Source: Faecalicatena_A orotica
GTDB lineage: Bacteria > Bacillota > Clostridia > Lachnospirales > Lachnospiraceae
Reading direction: 5' to 3' (one strand)
DNA: 64,000 nucleotides
Assembly: GCF_040545875.1 (NCBI RefSeq)
Contig: NZ_JBEPMR010000012.1
Shown: positions 26,205 to 34,653 of the stretch, in pieces
How the letters are laid out: every line of letters starts with the position of its first letter
How positions within the stretch are numbered: the first letter of the stretch is position 1
Position numbers and translations under genes: made by a program
Notes under the pieces: generated by a model
The model's input: the letters and a program-made list of their open reading frames with translations, nothing else
Told to the model about the DNA's origin: nothing
Database searches by the model: none

Positions 26205-27191
26205 ATGGAAAAAGCATGTGTGAAATGGGGTGTTCTAGGCACTGCAAATATTGCATGGGAGCAGACCCTGCCGGGAATGAAGAAAGCATATAACTGTGAA
26301 TTATACGCAATTGCAGGAAGAAATCCTGAAAAGGTAAAAAAGTTTCAGGAAGAGTTTGGATTCGAAAAAGCGTACGATTCCTACGAGGAACTTCTTGATG
26401 ACGATCAAGTGGATGCCGTCTACATACCGCTTCCGAACCAGCTTCACAGGGAATGGGCAGAGAAAGCGGCGAAGAAGAAAAAGCATATTCTTTGTGAAAA
26501 ACCGCTTGCAGTTACGGCACAGGATGTAAAAGAACTTGTGAAGGTATGTAAAGAAGAAGGGGTACTCCTGATGGAGGCGTTTGCTTATCTGCACAGTGAT
26601 GTGACGCAGGAAATATTGCAGAAGGTACACGACAAAGTAATCGGGGAGCCGAGGTTTATGGAGTCCTGTTTCTTTACAACAGACTATACAAATGACAACA
26701 TACGCATGAGAAAAGAAACGTATGGGGGCGGAACCTATGATCTGGGCTGTTACAATATCAGCCTGATTCTGAAAGTGTTTGGGGAAATGCCCAGCCAGAT
26801 TAAGGCATTGGGCAGTTTTATGGGAACGGGAGTGGACGATTTTTCTGCCGCATATTTCACATTCCCATCCGGGGCAAAGGCAAGCGCTCTTCAGGGAATG
26901 TGCTCCCCGCAGCGTGCAGACCGCTATTTCATATATGGAACGGAAGGAACCATCGAAGCACCTGTAAGGTATAATCAGGAAGGTGATGTTACATATTATA
27001 TCCATAAAGATGGCATGACCGAGACATGCCACGTATCAGTCAAAAGCAATTACCAGCTGGAGACAGAACAGTTCGGCCGGTGCATTCTGGACGGAGAGGA
27101 TCCTCTTGTATCAAATGAATTTTCCGTTAAGACAGCGGAAGTCATAGATCGGGTTCTGGAGGAGATCGGGTATATGGAAACTGTGGGATAG
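26205..27191 (+). CDS. Gfo/Idh/MocA-family oxidoreductase
   Basis: A 328-residue NAD(P)-dependent dehydrogenase. The N-terminal Rossmann fold starts WGVLGTANIAWEQTLPGM; the catalytic lysine is in the CEKPLAV motif near residue 100, and the C-terminal domain carries YGGGTYDLGCYNISL, the usual substrate-binding stretch with a conserved Asp. Family members oxidise or reduce sugars and cyclitols; substrate cannot be read. It follows GGAGG with a good spacer. A plus-strand TATAAT at 26153-26158 may be its -10 box. It stands alone between the toxin locus and the ribosomal block. Confidence 0.88.
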   Translation: MEKACVKWGVLGTANIAWEQTLPGMKKAYNCELYAIAGRNPEKVKKFQEEFGFEKAYDSYEELLDDDQVDAVYIPLPNQLHREWAEKAAKKKKHILCEKPLAVTAQDVKELVKVCKEEGVLLMEAFAYLHSDVTQEILQKVHDKVIGEPRFMESCFFTTDYTNDNIRMRKETYGGGTYDLGCYNISLILKVFGEMPSQIKALGSFMGTGVDDFSAAYFTFPSGAKASALQGMCSPQRADRYFIYGTEGTIEAPVRYNQEGDVTYYIHKDGMTETCHVSVKSNYQLETEQFGRCILDGEDPLVSNEFSVKTAEVIDRVLEEIGYMETVG

Positions 27192-27212
27192 TATATAACA
27201 GAGTAAAAAAGC

Positions 27213-27276
27213 CGTTTTGGTACACCACTAAAGTCAGTTGGGGACGTAGTATAATTGCAAAAGTCTACGTCCCCAA
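27213..27276. repeat. 64-bp dispersed hairpin repeat, copy 2
   Basis: Same 64-bp element as at 17253-17316, differing at three positions, in the same orientation. The TTGGGGACGTAG/CTACGTCCCCAA hairpin lies 15 bases before the promoter of rpmG and could end transcription from the preceding oxidoreductase gene. Confidence 0.8.
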
Positions 27277-27290
27277 TTAAAGAAAAAGGC

Positions 27291-27320
27291 TTGACTTCTA
27301 TATGTTCTCTATGGTACAAT
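27291..27320 (+). promoter_or_regulatory. Promoter of rpmG-secE-nusG-rplK-rplA
   Basis: TTGACT (27291-27296) and TACAAT (27315-27320) with an 18-base spacer, about 105 bases before rpmG. Confidence 0.65.
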
Positions 27321-27423
27321 GCTCTAGCGAATGGAAGTAGGTCTTTTTTTTATGCCTAAAATTAGATGGCTTCGCAACCATCATGTAACACGTAGTGAAT
27401 AAGAAAAAAGCGAGGTGGAAGTT

Positions 27424-27573
27424 GTGCGCACAAGAATCACATTGGAATGTACAGAATGCAAACATCGTAACTACAACATGACCAAGGATAAGAAAACACA
27501 TCCGGAGCGCATGGAGACTAAGAAGTACTGCAAGTTCTGTAAATCACACACACTGCACAAAGAGACGAAATAG
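27424..27573 (+). CDS. rpmG: 50S ribosomal protein L33
   Basis: A 49-residue protein starting at GTG 27424 after GAGGTGG. It reads VRTRITLECTEC at the N-terminus and has two CxxC pairs (CTEC and CKFC), so this is the zinc-binding form of L33. NYNMTKDKK and ERMETKKYC are typical. First gene of the conserved L33-SecE-NusG-L11-L1 string; 22 bases separate it from secE. Confidence 0.93.
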   Translation: MRTRITLECTECKHRNYNMTKDKKTHPERMETKKYCKFCKSHTLHKETK

Positions 27574-27595
27574 TCGTTGGAAGGAAGTGGATGTC

Positions 27596-27796
27596 ATGGG
27601 TGAAAAAACAGCCAAAACTCAGAAGAAGAGCTGGTTCAAAGGGCTTCAGGCAGAGTTTAAGAAAGTCATTTGGCCAGACAAGAAAACACTTGCAAAACAG
27701 ACCACGGCAGTCGTTTCAGTTTCTTTACTGTTAGGTGCATTGATTACGATAATCGATACAATCCTAAAGTATGGAATTGATTTACTGGTTAAATAA
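27596..27796 (+). CDS. secE: Preprotein translocase subunit SecE
   Basis: A 66-residue single-span subunit of the SecYEG channel. A charged N-terminus with the conserved FKKVIWPDKKTL segment precedes one membrane helix (about residues 38-60). The ATG at 27596 lies 8 bases after AAGGAAG; a GTG at 27587 in the same frame overlaps that site. Location between rpmG and nusG is the standard one. Confidence 0.93.
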   Translation: MGEKTAKTQKKSWFKGLQAEFKKVIWPDKKTLAKQTTAVVSVSLLLGALITIIDTILKYGIDLLVK

Positions 27797-27820
27797 CAGC
27801 CGTAGCAGAAAGGTGATTTT

Positions 27821-28339
27821 ATGTCAGAGGCAAAATGGTATGTAGTTCATACCTATTCCGGGTATGAAAACAAAGTGAAAGCTAATATTGATAAGGCAAT
27901 TGAGAATCGTCATCTGGAAGATCAGATTCTGGAGGTTCGGGTTCCCATGCAGGAAGTTATTGAGCTGAAGAATGGTGTCCAGAAAGCAAGCCAGAAAAAG
28001 ATGTTCCCGGGATATGTTATGATTCATATGTTTATGAATGATGACACTTGGTATGTAGTTCGTAATACCAGAGGCGTGACAGGATTTGTTGGTCCTGGAT
28101 CCAAGCCGGTGCCGCTTGAGGAAGAGGAAATGAACAGACTCGGAATCAGGCAGGAGAACGTCATAGTAGGCTTTGAGGTTGGCGACACCGTGACCGTGTT
28201 AAGCGGAGCATGGGAAGGAACTGTCGGAGTCATTCAGTCACTGAATGAGCAGAAGCAGAGCCTGTCTATCAATGTAGAGCTGTTCGGTCGTGAGACGCCC
28301 GTAGAGCTAGGTTTCGCAGAAGTAAGAAAGATGGATTAA
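27821..28339 (+). CDS. nusG: Transcription termination/antitermination factor NusG
   Basis: A 172-residue protein with the NGN domain (AKWYVVHTYSGYENKVKANI at the N-terminus, FPGYVMIHM near residue 65) and the C-terminal KOW domain (GDTVTVLSGAWEGTVGVI). It binds RNA polymerase and modulates pausing and Rho or ribosome coupling. Starts at ATG 27821 with AAAGGTGA upstream. Followed by rplK after a structured 52-base gap. Confidence 0.95.
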   Translation: MSEAKWYVVHTYSGYENKVKANIDKAIENRHLEDQILEVRVPMQEVIELKNGVQKASQKKMFPGYVMIHMFMNDDTWYVVRNTRGVTGFVGPGSKPVPLEEEEMNRLGIRQENVIVGFEVGDTVTVLSGAWEGTVGVIQSLNEQKQSLSINVELFGRETPVELGFAEVRKMD

Positions 28340-28344
28340 AAACC

Positions 28345-28383
28345 GTGGGAGGGATACATGTCCCGCCAATACCACAAGGAGGT
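28345..28383 (+). promoter_or_regulatory. Structured leader before rplK (L1-site candidate, copy 1)
   Basis: GTGG at 28345-28348 pairs with CCAC at 28371-28374 and encloses a GGGA/TCCC hairpin, running directly into the AAGGAGGT Shine-Dalgarno. A near-identical element lies before rplA. The layout suits a translational control site, possibly for ribosomal protein L1, which autoregulates the L11-L1 operon in other bacteria. The protein binding is inferred. Confidence 0.5.
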
Positions 28384-28391
28384 AATTAAAA

Positions 28392-28817
28392 ATGGCAAAA
28401 AAAGTACAAGGTTATATTAAATTACAGATTCCAGCTGGTAAAGCTACACCAGCACCACCGGTAGGTCCTGCACTTGGACAGCACGGTGTTAACATCGTTG
28501 AATTTACAAAGCAGTTCAACGCAAGAACAGCAGACCAGGGCGACCTGATCATCCCTGTTGTTATCACAGTATACAGTGACAGAAGCTTCAGCTTCGTGAC
28601 AAAGACACCACCGGCAGCAGTTCTGATCAAGAAAGCCTGCAACATCAAATCAGGTTCAGGCGTTCCGAACAAGAACAAAGTTGCTAAGATTACAAAGGCT
28701 CAGTTAGAAGAGATCGCAAAGACTAAGATGCCTGACTTAAACGCTGCAACAGTAGAGGCAGCTATGAGCATGGTAGCTGGAACCTGCCGTTCTATGGGCG
28801 TTGTTGTTGAAGACTAA
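28392..28817 (+). CDS. rplK: 50S ribosomal protein L11
   Basis: A 141-residue protein of the GTPase-associated centre. The N-terminal domain shows IPAGKATPAPPVGPALGQHG and the C-terminal rRNA-binding domain has KTPPAAVLIKKA. Full length. Preceded by AAGGAGGT with an 8-base spacer. rplA follows after a structured leader. Confidence 0.96.
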   Translation: MAKKVQGYIKLQIPAGKATPAPPVGPALGQHGVNIVEFTKQFNARTADQGDLIIPVVITVYSDRSFSFVTKTPPAAVLIKKACNIKSGSGVPNKNKVAKITKAQLEEIAKTKMPDLNAATVEAAMSMVAGTCRSMGVVVED

Positions 28818-28832
28818 ACGAAGTTGAAATAA

Positions 28833-28870
28833 GTGGGAGGGGCAAGATCCCGCCAATACCACAAGGAGGT
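28833..28870 (+). promoter_or_regulatory. Structured leader before rplA (L1-site candidate, copy 2)
   Basis: Same arrangement as before rplK: GTGGGAGG, a hairpin closing on CCCGCC, then AATACCAC and AAGGAGGT. The last 22 bases are identical to those before rplK. Duplication in front of both genes argues for a functional site rather than chance. Confidence 0.5.
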
Positions 28871-28878
28871 TATTTGAA

Positions 28879-29571
28879 ATGAAACGAGGAAAAAAATATA
28901 TCGAAGCTGCGAAACTGATCGAGAGAGGAAATCTTTACGAGAAGGCAGAAGCAGTATCATTAGTAAAAAAAGCAGCAGTAGCTAAATTTGACGAAACAAT
29001 CGAAGCTCATATCAGAACAGGTTGTGACGGACGTCATGCAGACCAGCAGATCCGTGGTGCAGTTGTACTGCCGCACGGAACAGGTAAGAAGGTTCGTATC
29101 CTTGTATTTGCTAAGGATGCTAAAGCTGAAGAAGCAAAGGCGGCAGGAGCAGATTACGTAGGTGGAGATGAACTGATTCCGAAGATCCAGAACGAAGGAT
29201 GGTTCGAATTCGACGTTGTTGTTGCTACACCTGACATGATGGGCGTTGTTGGACGTCTCGGACGTGTACTCGGACCAAAAGGTCTGATGCCAAACCCGAA
29301 GGCAGGAACAGTTACAATGGATGTAACAAAAGCTATCAACGACATCAAAGCTGGTAAGATTGAGTACAGATTGGACAAAACAAACATTATCCATGTGCCG
29401 ATCGGTAAAGCATCATTTACCGAAGAACAGTTAGCGGACAACTTCCAGACGCTTATCGATGCAATCATCAAAGCAAAACCGGCAGCTGTAAAAGGTCAGT
29501 ACCTGAAGAGTGTTACACTGACATCAACAATGGGACCTGGTGTGAAAATCAACCCAATGAAGCTTGCTTAA
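28879..29571 (+). CDS. rplA: 50S ribosomal protein L1
   Basis: A 230-residue rRNA-binding protein of the L1 stalk, where it helps tRNA leave the E site, and a likely translational repressor of its own operon. Motifs KVRILVFAKDAKAEEAKAAG and GRLGRVLGPKGLMPNPK are diagnostic. Complete. A terminator follows 40 bases later, so unlike the usual arrangement the transcript ends here instead of continuing into rplJ. Confidence 0.96.
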   Translation: MKRGKKYIEAAKLIERGNLYEKAEAVSLVKKAAVAKFDETIEAHIRTGCDGRHADQQIRGAVVLPHGTGKKVRILVFAKDAKAEEAKAAGADYVGGDELIPKIQNEGWFEFDVVVATPDMMGVVGRLGRVLGPKGLMPNPKAGTVTMDVTKAINDIKAGKIEYRLDKTNIIHVPIGKASFTEEQLADNFQTLIDAIIKAKPAAVKGQYLKSVTLTSTMGPGVKINPMKLA

Positions 29572-29610
29572 TTTGTATATAGATTTGATGAAATAGTGTG
29601 ATAAATAGAG

Positions 29611-29661
29611 AACTGCTGTAGTATTTCTGAGGAATCAGCGATACTGCAGCAGTTTTTTTGA
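29611..29661 (+). terminator. Terminator after rplA
   Basis: AACTGCTGTAGTAT (29611-29624) pairs with ATACTGCAGCAGTT (29641-29654) over 14 bp with one G-T pair and is followed by a run of seven T. It separates the L11-L1 operon from the inserted metabolic cluster. Confidence 0.9.
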
Positions 29662-29821
29662 TGTTGGTAAAAGTGTAAATATTAAATCTAAAAAGCTAAT
29701 ATTTTTGAATTATCCCTGCCCTGTTGAAGTTTAGGACAGGGTTTAGTTTACATAATTTTTGTATTATAATGAATAAAGAAAGAGAAGTGAAACTAAAAAG
29801 TAAAATTGAAAGAGAAATTTG

Positions 29822-29878
29822 TTGACAATATATAATTGCTGTGATATGGTATAACCATAAAGGTTATAACGTTATATC
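29822..29878 (+). promoter_or_regulatory. Promoter and operator of the inserted catabolic cluster
   Basis: TTGACA at 29822-29827 is followed after 17 bases by TATGGT (29845-29850). Just downstream are a 6-bp inverted repeat ATAACC-N5-GGTTAT (29851-29867) and an overlapping perfect palindrome ATAACGTTAT (29866-29875), then ATC. The octamer GTTATATC (29871-29878) recurs at 38909-38916 ahead of the GntR gene. The palindromes are the likely operator for that GntR protein. The rest of the 361-base gap after rplA holds the rplA terminator and a small CCCTGT/ACAGGG hairpin (29719-29741). Confidence 0.6.
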
Positions 29879-29932
29879 TTTAAAAGTCATTACAATATGA
29901 AACGGGATACTATGAGTTGGAAGGAGAAGTGT

Positions 29933-31018
29933 ATGAAAAGAAAAGCGATACAATCTGTTATAGCTGTCAGTTTAACAGCGGTATTACTTATGTGTGGCTG
30001 TGCACAAGGTGCGAAGGGAACAGACAGTAAGAAAACGGATAAGAAAGAAACGGAAAAAACTGTTAAGGCAGAAGACATTAAGATTGGGTATATAGTCAAA
30101 TGTCTGAGCAACACGTTTTGGCAAACTTATCAGGAGGGAGCGGAAGCTGCTGCTGAGGAATTAGGGGTACAGATTGATATAAGGGATGTTAAGTCGGAGG
30201 ATGACTATGTCGGACAATTGGACGTAGCGCGTGGAATGGTTAATCAGGACTATGATGCCATTGTTGCGGCTTCAATAACGAACACGAATCTAATACCGGC
30301 AATTGCTGATGCAAACAAAAAGGGCATCCCGTGGATTGTGGTGAGTGAACTTCAGGATGAAGAAGTCCTTAAGGAATACGATGCGAAGGTTACATGTAAC
30401 TGTCGGCTAAGCTTTCATGATGAAGGAGTCATTGCCGGAGAGTATGTTGTTGATAAACTCGGGGGCGAAGGAGAAGTTGCCATTATTGAAGGGTTGACGG
30501 GTACTACGGCAACGAATGATAGAATAGCTGGATTCAAGGAGGCTCTGGAAGGAAGCGGGATTGAAATAGTTGCATCACAGCCGGCGGATTGGCTGAGAGA
30601 AGAAGCGAAGGATGTTACATTAGGAATTCTTCAGGCAAATCCTGATATTAAGGCAATATATGCTTTAAATGATACGATGGCGTTAGGGTGTGTGGCAGCA
30701 CTGAATCAGGCGGAAAAATTGCAGGATGTCCTTGTAATAGGAGATGACGGAACAAATGAAGCATATGAATCAATCCAGAATAATGAAATGGCTGCCACGA
30801 TTGACGGTGTTGCCTGGCAGATAGCATATTTTAGTGTTCATGCGGCAGTGAAAGCAGTTGCAGAAGGTAAAGATACTCTGGAAGATTACGATTTAACTCC
30901 CGGACTGATTACATCTGATAATGTGTCAGAGGCAATGAAAGAAGCTCCTAAGCCCGTGAAAGAGATGTTTGATATTAACAAAAACATTTATTTACCAATT
31001 GAAGGAATAAAGGAATAA
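29933..31018 (+). CDS. Sugar/nucleoside ABC transporter substrate-binding lipoprotein (RbsB-like)
   Basis: A 361-residue periplasmic-binding-protein type lipoprotein. The lipobox lies at LMCGC (Cys about residue 23), then a Lys/Thr-rich linker, then a two-lobed binding domain of the ribose-binding (Peripla_BP_4) type, with IGYIVKCLSNTFWQ at the start and YALNDTMALGCVAAL in the second lobe. The ATG at 29933 is preceded by AAGGAGA; an ATG 12 codons earlier has no site. Ligand probably a pentose, cyclitol or nucleoside. First gene of the catabolic cluster. Confidence 0.88.
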   Translation: MKRKAIQSVIAVSLTAVLLMCGCAQGAKGTDSKKTDKKETEKTVKAEDIKIGYIVKCLSNTFWQTYQEGAEAAAEELGVQIDIRDVKSEDDYVGQLDVARGMVNQDYDAIVAASITNTNLIPAIADANKKGIPWIVVSELQDEEVLKEYDAKVTCNCRLSFHDEGVIAGEYVVDKLGGEGEVAIIEGLTGTTATNDRIAGFKEALEGSGIEIVASQPADWLREEAKDVTLGILQANPDIKAIYALNDTMALGCVAALNQAEKLQDVLVIGDDGTNEAYESIQNNEMAATIDGVAWQIAYFSVHAAVKAVAEGKDTLEDYDLTPGLITSDNVSEAMKEAPKPVKEMFDINKNIYLPIEGIKE

Positions 31019-31029
31019 GGTTCATTGAG

Positions 31030-31069
31030 GCAGCCGCCAGAGCTGTTTAGCATGGCTTTGGCTTGCTGC
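31030..31069 (+). other. Intercistronic hairpin after the binding-protein gene
   Basis: GCAGCCGCCAGAGC (from 31030) pairs with GCTTTGGCTTGCTGC (31055-31069) with small internal loops. Such structures commonly let the binding protein be made in excess of the transporter subunits. There is no T-run. Confidence 0.45.
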
Positions 31070-31096
31070 CGCGGGAACACTAGGAGGTGAAAGCAT

Positions 31097-32596
31097 TTGC
31101 GGGATGAAGTGATGCTTAGTTTAGAGCATGTTGTTAAACAATTTCCGGGGGTAAGAGCTGTAGACGATGTATCCTTTGAAGTGAAGACAGGAGAAATACA
31201 TGCCCTGTTAGGCCATAACGGTGCAGGAAAATCTACTTTAGTTAAGATTATATCTGGGGCATACAGGAAAGATTCAGGAACAATAACTCTGGATTCGGAG
31301 GAAATAAATCTGACATCACCTCAGGAGGGAATTAAAAAAGGTATCGGTATGGTATATCAGGAGCTCGATTTGATTCCAGACCTGTGTGGGGATGAAAATA
31401 TTTTTTTAGGGCAAAACAGATTTAGAAACAGACTGGGGTTAATAGATGCGCAGAAGAGAAGAAAAGAAGCAGAAAAGATTATAAGTGGGTTTGGGATAGA
31501 TATCGATCTGACTGTACCTGTTCGTAAACTGGGGGTTTCCAAACAACAGCTTATAGCGATCGCAAAGGCTATCAGCAGGAAAACAAAGGTATTAATTTTT
31601 GATGAACCAACGGCTGCATTAAATAATGCGGAGGCGGATCGTCTCTTTGGTATTATGAAGATGCTGGCGGGTCAGGGTGTCTCTATTATCTGGATTACGC
31701 ATCGCTTGGACGAAATCCTTGAGACAGCAGACAGGGTTACGTTAATGCGGGAAGGAAGAAGAGTAACCACAAAGGCAATTGACCAGATAACAATGAAGGA
31801 GATTGTAACGGAGCTAACCGGTGTAACAGAAGAGGAGCAGATATCGTCAGTAAATATTAGTAATAAAACTGAAGAAAAGCTAATTTCATGCAATCATATT
31901 TCGTCGGGAAAGATATTCCAGGATATTTCATTTGATTTATACAGGGGAGAAGTGCTGGGCATTACAGGATTGATTGGTTGTGGTGCCACTGAAATAGCAA
32001 AGACCCTATTTGCAGTTCAGAAACTTAGCGGAGGTGAGGTTTATATTAAAGGTGAGAAGGCAGAGCCTTTCTCCCCGGAGATCGCCGCACAAAAAGGAAT
32101 TGCTTTTATTTCGGAAGACCGGAAGGTAGAGGGGCTGAATCTGAAAGGGGATGTTCAGAATAATATTGTATTAACAATGAGCAGACAATGGTCGAGATTT
32201 GGCTTTCTTAATCAAAAAATGGAAAAGAAAAGTGCGGAAGAAATGGTTAAAAAGCTGGACATAAAGATATCTGATTTAGGACAGCTTGTAAACACCTTGA
32301 GCGGAGGGAACCAACAAAAGATAGTTTTGGCGAAATGGCTGCTTAAAAATGCTGAGGTTTTTGTCATGTGCGAGCCTACCAGAGGTATTGATATAGGGGC
32401 AAAGCGGGAGATACACAAAATGATTAGGAATTTAGCAGAGGAAGGGAAGGCTGTTCTGGTAGTTTCATCCGAAGTAGAGGAAATTATTGATACATGTGAC
32501 CGTGTGATTATTCTGTATGATGGAAGAATTAAGGGCGAGCTGCTTTCCAAAGACTGCGTTAAAAAAAGTATGCTGGATACAATGTATGGGATTTAG
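31097..32596 (+). CDS. Sugar ABC transporter ATP-binding protein (RbsA/MglA type)
   Basis: A 499-residue protein with two ABC domains in tandem. The first (about 1-240) has Walker A GHNGAGKST, the degenerate signature LGVSKQQ and Walker B LIFDEPTAAL. The second (about 250-495) has the usual altered Walker A (GLIGCGATE, no Lys), a proper LSGGNQQK signature and CEPTRGIDIG. This two-domain layout identifies a monosaccharide or nucleoside importer. A TTG at 31097 is the start, with AGGAGGTGA 6 bases before it; an ATG at 31112 is possible. Confidence 0.92.
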   Translation: MRDEVMLSLEHVVKQFPGVRAVDDVSFEVKTGEIHALLGHNGAGKSTLVKIISGAYRKDSGTITLDSEEINLTSPQEGIKKGIGMVYQELDLIPDLCGDENIFLGQNRFRNRLGLIDAQKRRKEAEKIISGFGIDIDLTVPVRKLGVSKQQLIAIAKAISRKTKVLIFDEPTAALNNAEADRLFGIMKMLAGQGVSIIWITHRLDEILETADRVTLMREGRRVTTKAIDQITMKEIVTELTGVTEEEQISSVNISNKTEEKLISCNHISSGKIFQDISFDLYRGEVLGITGLIGCGATEIAKTLFAVQKLSGGEVYIKGEKAEPFSPEIAAQKGIAFISEDRKVEGLNLKGDVQNNIVLTMSRQWSRFGFLNQKMEKKSAEEMVKKLDIKISDLGQLVNTLSGGNQQKIVLAKWLLKNAEVFVMCEPTRGIDIGAKREIHKMIRNLAEEGKAVLVVSSEVEEIIDTCDRVIILYDGRIKGELLSKDCVKKSMLDTMYGI

Positions 32597-32630
32597 TTAA
32601 AGGAGATAGGGAGAAAGGTGATGCTGAAGT

Positions 32631-33578
32631 ATGGATACAATGAAAGATAGATTTAGGAGAATGAAAGCAAGGAATTTTCTGTTAGTAGGTTTTATAGCCG
32701 TTTTGTGGGGAGTATTGACTTTTTTGTCTCCGCATTTTATCAAAATAAGCAATCTTCTTCTTTTGTTACAGCAGTCATCCATCGTAATGGTTGCCGGAAT
32801 TGGAATGACCTTTGCTATATTAACCAGTGGAATTGACTTGTCTATTGGGTCGGTAGCGGCATTGTCCAGTGTGATGTTAGGAATTGCGATTACCAAGTGG
32901 GGGATGCCGGTATACTTAGCATTGGCTATCGGACTTCTGACAGGGACTTTATTTGGAATGTTTAACGGTATACTCATCAGCTACTTCAAACTACAGCCTA
33001 TGATTTGTACTTTAGGTATTATGAGTATAGCAAGGGGGCTGACATACATATTGACATCCGGCCGCTCTATTTTTGTGACGGACTCACTATTAATAAAAAT
33101 AGGGAATGGAAGAATGCTAGGTGTTCCGATTATCACAATTATTGCGCTGCTTATGTTTATAATTGGTTATATAATTTTAAACTATACTTTTCTGGGAAGG
33201 TGCGTTTACTGTCTGGGCGGCAATGAAGAGGCAACCAGATTGTCAGGTATTAATACAAGAAAAATGAAAACTATAACATACTCCATATGTGGGTTTTGTG
33301 CAGCGGTGGTGGGCGTACTGTATGTCTGTACCCTGGGTGCAAGTGAGCCTACAGTTGGACAGGGGCTTGAACTAAATGCAACAGCTGTGACTGCAATAGG
33401 CGGGACCAGCCTTCTGGGAGGTGTTGGCTCTCTGGTAGGGACTGTATTTGGAGCCATACTGATAGGGACGATTAATAATGGGCTTTCAATCCTTAACATC
33501 GTATCTTATTACCAGCAGTTACTCTTAGGTGTGGTTATTATATTAGCAGTTCTGCTTGAACAGTTTAGAAAAAAATAA
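32631..33578 (+). CDS. Sugar ABC transporter permease (RbsC type)
   Basis: A 315-residue, very hydrophobic permease with about eight to ten helices. The family motif GIDLSIGSVAALSSVMLG is visible near residue 65, along with the GGNEEATRLSGIN cytoplasmic loop expected to contact the ATPase. It completes the importer with the two preceding genes. Preceded by AAAGGTGATG; the ATG is reasonable. Confidence 0.9.
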   Translation: MDTMKDRFRRMKARNFLLVGFIAVLWGVLTFLSPHFIKISNLLLLLQQSSIVMVAGIGMTFAILTSGIDLSIGSVAALSSVMLGIAITKWGMPVYLALAIGLLTGTLFGMFNGILISYFKLQPMICTLGIMSIARGLTYILTSGRSIFVTDSLLIKIGNGRMLGVPIITIIALLMFIIGYIILNYTFLGRCVYCLGGNEEATRLSGINTRKMKTITYSICGFCAAVVGVLYVCTLGASEPTVGQGLELNATAVTAIGGTSLLGGVGSLVGTVFGAILIGTINNGLSILNIVSYYQQLLLGVVIILAVLLEQFRKK

Positions 33579-33642
33579 AAGCAGATAAGATTCTGTTTAG
33601 TAAAAATATAAAAAGTGAATTCAAATTATAAGGAGAAGAAAA

Positions 33643-34647
33643 ATGCAAGGATTAAAATTAGGAATGATTGGCTGTGGTGTTCACGCAAAAGCAAATATAT
33701 TTTCCAGTCTTCACATGATGGGATATCCAATGAAGGCTGTGTGTGCAAGACATTTAGAAAGGGCGCAGGAGGCTGCAGCACGCTTTGGAATTGATAAGGC
33801 TTTTGGGAATTATAAGGAAATGCTGGATCAGGAAGAATTAGATGCAGTTTTTGTAATAACAGAAGCGGCAAGTCAGGCAGATATCGTAAAAGAATGCCTG
33901 CAAAGGGGACTGCATGTATTTGTTGAGAAACCCCTCGGTATGAACGAACAGGAAGCTTTGGAGATAGCTGATTTGGCGGATGAGATGAATAAAAAAGTTA
34001 TGGTAGGTTTTATGAAACGTTTCTCTCCTTCATATATAGCTATGAAAAGAATTATGAATAACAAGGAGGACTTCGGAACCGCTCTCTCATTTATGGGAAT
34101 GTTTGCAATTACGTCAGGAAGGCCTGGATGGGATAATAATGTATTTACAAAAGTAGGGGGGATACATTATGTAGATTTGATGAGAGACTTGTTTGGGGAG
34201 GTTCAGGACATACATGGATATACGAACAGCGTTGATGTAGAGGTTGATAATATCTTTACCATGCGTTTTGACAGCGGCATGATAGGGAGCATGTTTTTTG
34301 GGGGTATCCCGGCGTGGAAGAGACATTGGGAAGAGATTTGTGTAACTGGGACGAATGGTTTTGTTAAAGTGGATAATATGATGCAGGTCCGGTACCACTT
34401 TGATAAACCTGTCAAAACAGCCGGGGCACGCTGGAAAACATTAGATGAGGAAGACACGGTGCTGGCACCGGTTAATACTTCAAGTTCCGGAGGATGGCGT
34501 GATTTATACCTGAATGGTTATGTAGGGGAGCTGGAACATTTCTTTGATTGTATAGAAAAAGATCAAAATCCTATATGTGATGCGAGGGACAACGTGAAAA
34601 CGATGGCCTTATGTGATCAGATTGTCCAGTGTTTAAAAGGGAAATAA
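33643..34647 (+). CDS. Gfo/Idh/MocA-family dehydrogenase (cluster copy)
   Basis: A 334-residue NAD-dependent dehydrogenase. Rossmann loop LGMIGCGVHAKANIF at the N-terminus, catalytic-type VEKPLGM motif near residue 98, and GGIHYVDLMRDLFG where substrate-binding residues occur. Different in sequence from the copy at 26205. Its position after the importer suggests it oxidises the imported sugar or cyclitol, as inositol dehydrogenase does in iol clusters. Substrate unproven. AAGGAGA precedes the ATG. Confidence 0.86.
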   Translation: MQGLKLGMIGCGVHAKANIFSSLHMMGYPMKAVCARHLERAQEAAARFGIDKAFGNYKEMLDQEELDAVFVITEAASQADIVKECLQRGLHVFVEKPLGMNEQEALEIADLADEMNKKVMVGFMKRFSPSYIAMKRIMNNKEDFGTALSFMGMFAITSGRPGWDNNVFTKVGGIHYVDLMRDLFGEVQDIHGYTNSVDVEVDNIFTMRFDSGMIGSMFFGGIPAWKRHWEEICVTGTNGFVKVDNMMQVRYHFDKPVKTAGARWKTLDEEDTVLAPVNTSSSGGWRDLYLNGYVGELEHFFDCIEKDQNPICDARDNVKTMALCDQIVQCLKGK

Positions 34648-34653
34648 ACGGTT

